Below are positions 7,671 to 8,661 of a stretch of DNA of 8,661 nucleotides, one piece after another. The notes beneath the pieces are model-generated. The model made no database searches. It saw only the letters and a program-made list of their open reading frames with translations, and was not told the DNA's origin. Positions within the stretch are counted from its first letter, which is position 1. Every line of letters begins with the position of its first letter. A program made the position numbers and the translations under genes. Source of the DNA: JACJYE01 sp964432875 (GTDB lineage Bacteria > Bacteroidota > Bacteroidia > Chitinophagales > Saprospiraceae); assembly GCA_964432875.1 (NCBI GenBank), contig CAYSPJ010000173.1, positions 1 through 8,661 on the forward strand, read 5' to 3'.

Positions 7671-7702
7671 TTTGATTATGTGAATCAGAAGGCATACATT
7701 TG
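7671..7702 (+). promoter_or_regulatory. Bacteroidota-type promoter (TTTG, 20 bp, TAnnTTTG) for the M12B-type gene
   Basis: TTTG at 7671-7674 and TACATTTG at 7695-7702 are separated by 20 bases, which fits the known housekeeping promoter consensus of Bacteroidota in both elements and in spacing. The site sits in an A/T-rich tract in a gene-free stretch. Transcription should begin shortly after 7705, giving a leader of roughly 265 bases to the ATG at 7974. Confidence 0.65.
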
Positions 7703-7795
7703 CAGAGCCTTGATTAATCGTGCGGCCCAACAATAAAACAAGCTCTTTTTTCTACCCCTTCATTTCAACGATCTAATCTCATCAAAGACGCCTGA

Positions 7796-7924
7796 CAAGC
7801 CCTTCCCCGTAACGACCCACGGGCGGGTACTGCTTGAAGTACCCAAATAAGCCTGTACATGTCCCTGTACCCGGGTACAGCCATGGCAGGCTGCCGCTTT
7901 AGCTGGCGCTAAAGGGAAGGCTTG
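7796..7924 (+). promoter_or_regulatory. Candidate branched structured leader RNA
   Basis: Within the long leader of the metalloprotease gene, CAAGCC-TTCCC (7796-7807, one bulged C at 7802) pairs with GGGAAGGCTTG (7914-7924) and encloses three hairpins. Hairpin 1 is GGGTACT/AGTACCC (7825-7831 with 7838-7844, 6-base loop). Hairpin 2 is a long imperfect one built from AGCCTG/CAGGCT (7850-7855 with 7887-7892), CATG/CATG (7858-7861 with 7882-7885) and the core of a 16-base palindrome (7865-7880). Hairpin 3 is CTTTAGC/GCTAAAG (7897-7903 with 7908-7914, loop TGGC), sharing one G with the closing stem. Hairpins and closing stem together leave little of the segment unpaired. It ends 49 bases before the ATG. 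No known RNA class is recognised. A dispersed palindromic DNA repeat or small inverted-repeat element is the main alternative. Confidence 0.45.
7865..7880. repeat. Perfect 16-base palindrome CTGTACCCGGGTACAG
   Basis: The sequence equals its own reverse complement over 16 bases. It forms the core of the middle hairpin of the candidate leader and could alternatively be a double-stranded operator for a dimeric regulator. GTAC recurs five times between 7827 and 7878. Confidence 0.6.
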
Positions 7925-7973
7925 ATTATTGGAGATTCACAAGGGAATTGTTAACCAAAAACCGTTTAAAATT

Positions 7974-8661
7974 ATGAAAAGTATGCTAACCGTGCTTAGC
8001 GTATTAGCCTTTCTCATGGGCTATACGCAGGCTAACCTCCTGCCCTCCGAACTGCTACAGGCCACCAAAAGCAAAGGGGTGCTATTCGATGTGCACCAGC
8101 TGTTCCAACCCGTTACAACCGATGACTACGGCCTGTCGCGCCAACTACAAACTTATGAAGTGCTACAACTGGATGAAGATGCCCTGGACGAGTTGCGCCA
8201 TAGCCAGCCAGAGCTGCTGAGCGTGGTGCTGCCGTCCGGCAAGCGAGGGCAAACGCTGGAGCTGGAGCTCGCCAAAGTCAACCTTTTTGCCCCTGATTTT
8301 ACAGTGACCCTGGCTTCTGGCCGGGCACTCAAGTTAGCTCCGGGCGTGCATTACCGGGGCGTCATCAAAGGCCAGGAAGGGTCTATCGCCGCACTGAGCC
8401 TCTTTGAGGGGGAGGTGATGGGGCTGTTCAGCTCCAAGCTTACGGGCAACCTGGTGTTGGGCGCTTTAGAGCAAGGGCGCGCACAGCAGCATTACGTATT
8501 GTACGACGACCAGGAGGTGCTCCGTTCCATGAATTTCGACTGCGCCAGCTCTGACGATGGGCCAGACTACCGCCCGGAACAGCTGGAAATGCCGGCTGGC
8601 GACCGGGCAATAGGCGACTGCGTGGGGATTTATCTGGAGATCGACCACGATGTGTTCCTCA
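7974..8661 (+). CDS. Reprolysin-like (M12B-type) metalloprotease preproprotein, 5' part only
   Basis: The reading frame from the ATG at 7974 stays open for 229 codons to the window edge, so the gene is cut by the window and not broken. The signal peptide covers about residues 1-20 (cleavage after YTQA). Residues 21-195 resemble the propeptide seen before M12B-type zinc metalloproteases of Bacteroidota: LELELAKVNLFAPDFTV, then YRGVIKGQEGSIAALSLF, GLFSSKLTGNLVLG and a cysteine at 190 (NFDC). That cysteine may act as a switch on the zinc, which is inference. CVGIYLEIDHDVFL at 216-229 looks like the first strand of the catalytic domain. The HExxH motif must lie beyond the window. The ATG follows an A/T-rich leader (AAAACCGTTTAAAATT), typical for this phylum, and it is preceded by a good promoter and a structured leader. 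The family call rests on the propeptide and this first strand. Confidence 0.8.
   Translation, partial: MKSMLTVLSVLAFLMGYTQANLLPSELLQATKSKGVLFDVHQLFQPVTTDDYGLSRQLQTYEVLQLDEDALDELRHSQPELLSVVLPSGKRGQTLELELAKVNLFAPDFTVTLASGRALKLAPGVHYRGVIKGQEGSIAALSLFEGEVMGLFSSKLTGNLVLGALEQGRAQQHYVLYDDQEVLRSMNFDCASSDDGPDYRPEQLEMPAGDRAIGDCVGIYLEIDHDVFL

Larger units (their letters stand above)
7398..7973. other. Gene-free stretch of 576 bases
   Basis: Between the serine protease stop and the next ATG I see no convincing gene. A forward open frame at 7428-7643 (71 codons) shows no recognisable protein features. The left part (7398-7615) is of mixed composition, with only a weak AGCCC/GGGCT hairpin (7501-7520) and no T-run, so no clear terminator for the serine protease gene. 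From about 7620 to 7680 it turns strongly A/T rich, leading into the promoter at 7671-7702 and the structured leader at 7796-7924. No sorting-domain remnant is seen in any forward frame. Confidence 0.7.

Noticed and set aside
7796..7924. Miniature transposable element with 11-base terminal inverted repeats
   Set aside because: Not excluded, but flanks (CCTGA on the left, ATTAT on the right) show no target-site duplication, and internal hairpins fit a folded leader better. A copy-number search would decide.

Overview
The window looks like chromosomal DNA from a Bacteroidota bacterium, most likely of the Saprospiria/Lewinella-Haliscomenobacter type. Four things support this: three proteins end in type IX secretion system (T9SS) type A sorting domains; a fourth carries a dockerin-like module of the style common in that group; promoter-like sites fit the Bacteroidota consensus (TTTG, about 20 bp, TAnnTTTG); and start codons have A/T-rich leaders without strong Shine-Dalgarno sites. 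The genus is an inference.

Layout. Positions 2-4627 hold three same-strand paralogous genes for secreted zinc metalloproteases of the pappalysin/cytophagalysin (M43-like) kind. Each has a signal peptide, an HExxHxxxxxH catalytic domain with Met-turn, a fibronectin-III-like domain and a T9SS sorting domain. Genes 2 and 3 overlap by one base (TAATG) and are probably co-transcribed. A convergent minus-strand gene (4648-5163) encodes a small DUF4442/hotdog-fold thioesterase-like protein. Divergent from it, 5445-7397 encodes a secreted lysyl-endopeptidase-like (S1) serine protease with a propeptide, a carboxypeptidase-regulatory-like domain and a dockerin-like domain, but no visible sorting domain. 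A 576-bp gene-free stretch (7398-7973) follows, with the best promoter of the window (7671-7702) and a long leader that can fold into a branched structure (7796-7924). The last gene (7974 to the window edge) is the 5' part of a reprolysin-like (M12B-type) metalloprotease preproprotein, missing its catalytic core only because the window ends.

Together this is a cluster of five exported peptidases of three families, with one cytosolic lipid/acyl-CoA type enzyme in between. The simplest reading is an extracellular protein-degradation locus of a predatory or polymer-degrading marine or sludge bacterium. No mobile element, CRISPR array, tRNA or rRNA was seen. The least explained items are the two structured leaders in front of the S1 and M12B genes, the consistent replacement of the metzincin glycine in all three M43-like enzymes, and the altered oxyanion-hole and specificity positions in the serine protease.
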